From the NCBI GenBank assembly GCA_021821235.1, contig JAKACS010000160.1, positions 1-7,059 on the forward strand: 7,059 nt of DNA. Direction: 5' to 3'. Every line of letters starts with the position of its first letter. Within the stretch, counting starts at the first letter, position 1. Positions 6,176-7,059 of this stretch are shown in pieces. The notes beneath the pieces were generated by a model. The model was not told the DNA's origin and did no database searches. It was given only the letters and a program-made list of their open reading frames with translations. Origin of the DNA: Bacillota bacterium (GTDB lineage: Bacteria > Bacillota > Bacilli > Bacillales_B > DSM-18226). The position numbers were made by a program, and so were the translations under genes.

Positions 6176-6904
6176 TTAGAGGACTTTTTCATGGCTTTTA
6201 AAAAATTTTACGATAATCGAGCCAAGCCGCAGCTTTTTTTCAGGCAGGATAAAACTCGTTTGGACAACATGGTTGTCAATTTGCTTTTTTAACAACTGCT
6301 GATTTAATTTTGCTTGATTGTAACTTCTGCCGCCAGACATTACATGAATGAGTTTGACCGGCATTTCATCTCCAACGTTCAGCTGGCTTGCAAAAATTGC
6401 TTTTTCTAAATGGCAATAATCTTGTTTATATGCAGCTTCGATTTCTTTTGTCAACTTTTTATAAAAAAATTTATGCTCCTTTTCTTGTTCCAACTGGTGC
6501 TTTAATGACAATATCGGGTTGAGAAATACGGTCGAGCGGATCGAACCTTTCAATTTCTCGAATAGTTTGACAGCAACAAGTGCGCCCATTCCCTCGGCAA
6601 GGATATGAATTTTATTATTCATGATCTCGCTTCTTAAAACATAATGATACAGCCTGACAGCAAGCTCTGCTGCTTCGTCGCTGCCCCAGTTACGTCCATA
6701 AAGATTTGAGGAAAAAATCGTATACCCTGCCTCTTTCAATTGATTGATCATCGCCAGTCTGCCTTCATTCTGCAACCAGAAGCTTTTGCTTTCATCTACA
6801 AAATGCCGTTCATCCCCAATAAGTAAGATGCCAAAACCTGTAGGCTTTTCAGGATAATGGATAATATTCCACTCTTCATCCAGCTGGAAATTCCGGTTTT
6901 CCAT
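6176..6904 (-). CDS. yjaU: YjaU, alpha/beta-hydrolase-fold protein lacking the nucleophile serine
   Basis: The 242-residue product has the strand-turn-helix pattern of an alpha/beta hydrolase: GFGILLIGDE (about 23-32), YTIFSSNLYG (61-70), and KIHILAEGMGALVAVKLFE (98-116) where the nucleophile elbow belongs. The usual GxSxG there reads A103-E104-G105-M106-G107, so the catalytic Ser is replaced by Gly and ordinary ester hydrolysis is unlikely. STVFLNPILSLK (124-135) fits the next core strand. No signal peptide or membrane span is seen. The ATG at 6904 has AAAGGAG 8 bases upstream, so the start is firm. It matches B. subtilis yjaU by position ahead of yjaV and med. Whether the Ser loss is shared by all YjaU proteins cannot be told from here, though I believe a similar AEGMG occurs in the B. 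subtilis protein. The actual function is unknown. Confidence 0.8.
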   Translation of the reverse strand: MENRNFQLDEEWNIIHYPEKPTGFGILLIGDERHFVDESKSFWLQNEGRLAMINQLKEAGYTIFSSNLYGRNWGSDEAAELAVRLYHYVLRSEIMNNKIHILAEGMGALVAVKLFEKLKGSIRSTVFLNPILSLKHQLEQEKEHKFFYKKLTKEIEAAYKQDYCHLEKAIFASQLNVGDEMPVKLIHVMSGGRSYNQAKLNQQLLKKQIDNHVVQTSFILPEKKLRLGSIIVKFFKSHEKVL

Positions 6905-6938
6905 CGAAATATCTCCTTTTACATATTTTCCTCACCCT

Positions 6939-6967
6939 ATTGTATGTTTGTTCACATAATCTGAAAG
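6939..6967 (-). promoter_or_regulatory. Probable promoter of yjaU-yjaV
   Basis: On the minus strand TACAAT (6944-6939) is a good -10 box, with a weak -35 (CTTTCA, 6967-6962) 17 bases upstream. Transcription would begin near 6932, about 28 bases before the yjaU ATG. The spacer and the first bases of the -10 box carry an inverted repeat. Confidence 0.45.
6943..6958. repeat. Inverted repeat inside the yjaU promoter
   Basis: TATGT and ACATA form perfect 5-base arms around a 6-base centre (TTGTTC on the plus strand). The element covers the -10-proximal spacer of the putative yjaU promoter, where an operator would act. I do not recognise it as the site of a known regulator, and arms this short can occur by chance. 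Confidence 0.35.
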
Positions 6968-7029
6968 GAAATTAGCCCAAACTTGCCATATTTTTTTGGA
7001 ACAAAGCCGCGGAATCAACCAATTGAACA

Positions 7030-7058
7030 TTTATCTTTTATTTCGCTTATGTTAAGAT
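7030..7058 (+). promoter_or_regulatory. Possible outward promoter at the right edge
   Basis: On the plus strand TAAGAT (7053-7058) is preceded by TGT, giving an extended -10 (TGTTAAGAT), with a weak -35-like TTTATC 17 bases upstream. It would drive a gene beyond the window, divergent from yjaU. The downstream gene is not visible, so this is tentative. Confidence 0.3.
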
Positions 7059-7059
7059 T

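Overview
The window reads as chromosomal DNA of a low-GC member of the Bacillaceae. The reasons are conserved gene order (yjaU, yjaV, med, yjzB, fabHA, fabF, yjaZ, as I recall it from Bacillus subtilis), strong AAGGAG-type ribosome sites, and recognisable Bacillus FabHA, FabF, Med and YjaZ sequences. Genus or species cannot be fixed from the sequence alone. Nothing looks mobile: no transposase, integrase, CRISPR array, tRNA or rRNA was seen.

Layout, following transcription from right to left. Almost everything is on the minus strand. At the right edge a putative promoter containing a short inverted repeat leads into yjaU (alpha/beta-hydrolase fold, nucleophile serine missing). Next is yjaV (Rossmann/epimerase-like, degenerate nucleotide-binding motif). 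After a 183-base gap with its own likely promoter comes med, a BMP-family lipoprotein known in B. subtilis as a positive regulator of competence (comK). A bidirectional terminator separates med from the convergent small gene yjzB, the only plus-strand gene. comZ, which follows med in B. subtilis, is not present here.

Divergent from yjzB lies the fatty-acid initiation and elongation pair fabHA-fabF. It is driven by a good sigma-A-type promoter whose -10 box overlaps a FapR-type operator, the lipid-synthesis repressor site that responds to malonyl-CoA. A strong hairpin terminator directly abuts the fabF stop codon. Beyond it are yjaZ (HExxH metalloprotease family), a small two-helix membrane protein of unknown function, and the first seven codons of a gene that looks like yjbA, running off the left edge.

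The fab pair supplies membrane lipid synthesis: FabHA starts chains and FabF extends them. The yjaU-yjaV-med group looks like a set of enzyme or transporter folds that have lost the residues or partners needed for the ordinary activity, which may fit a regulatory or binding role. No clearly novel system is visible. The points most worth checking are the missing comZ, the paired pseudoenzymes beside med, and the small membrane gene between yjaZ and yjbA.
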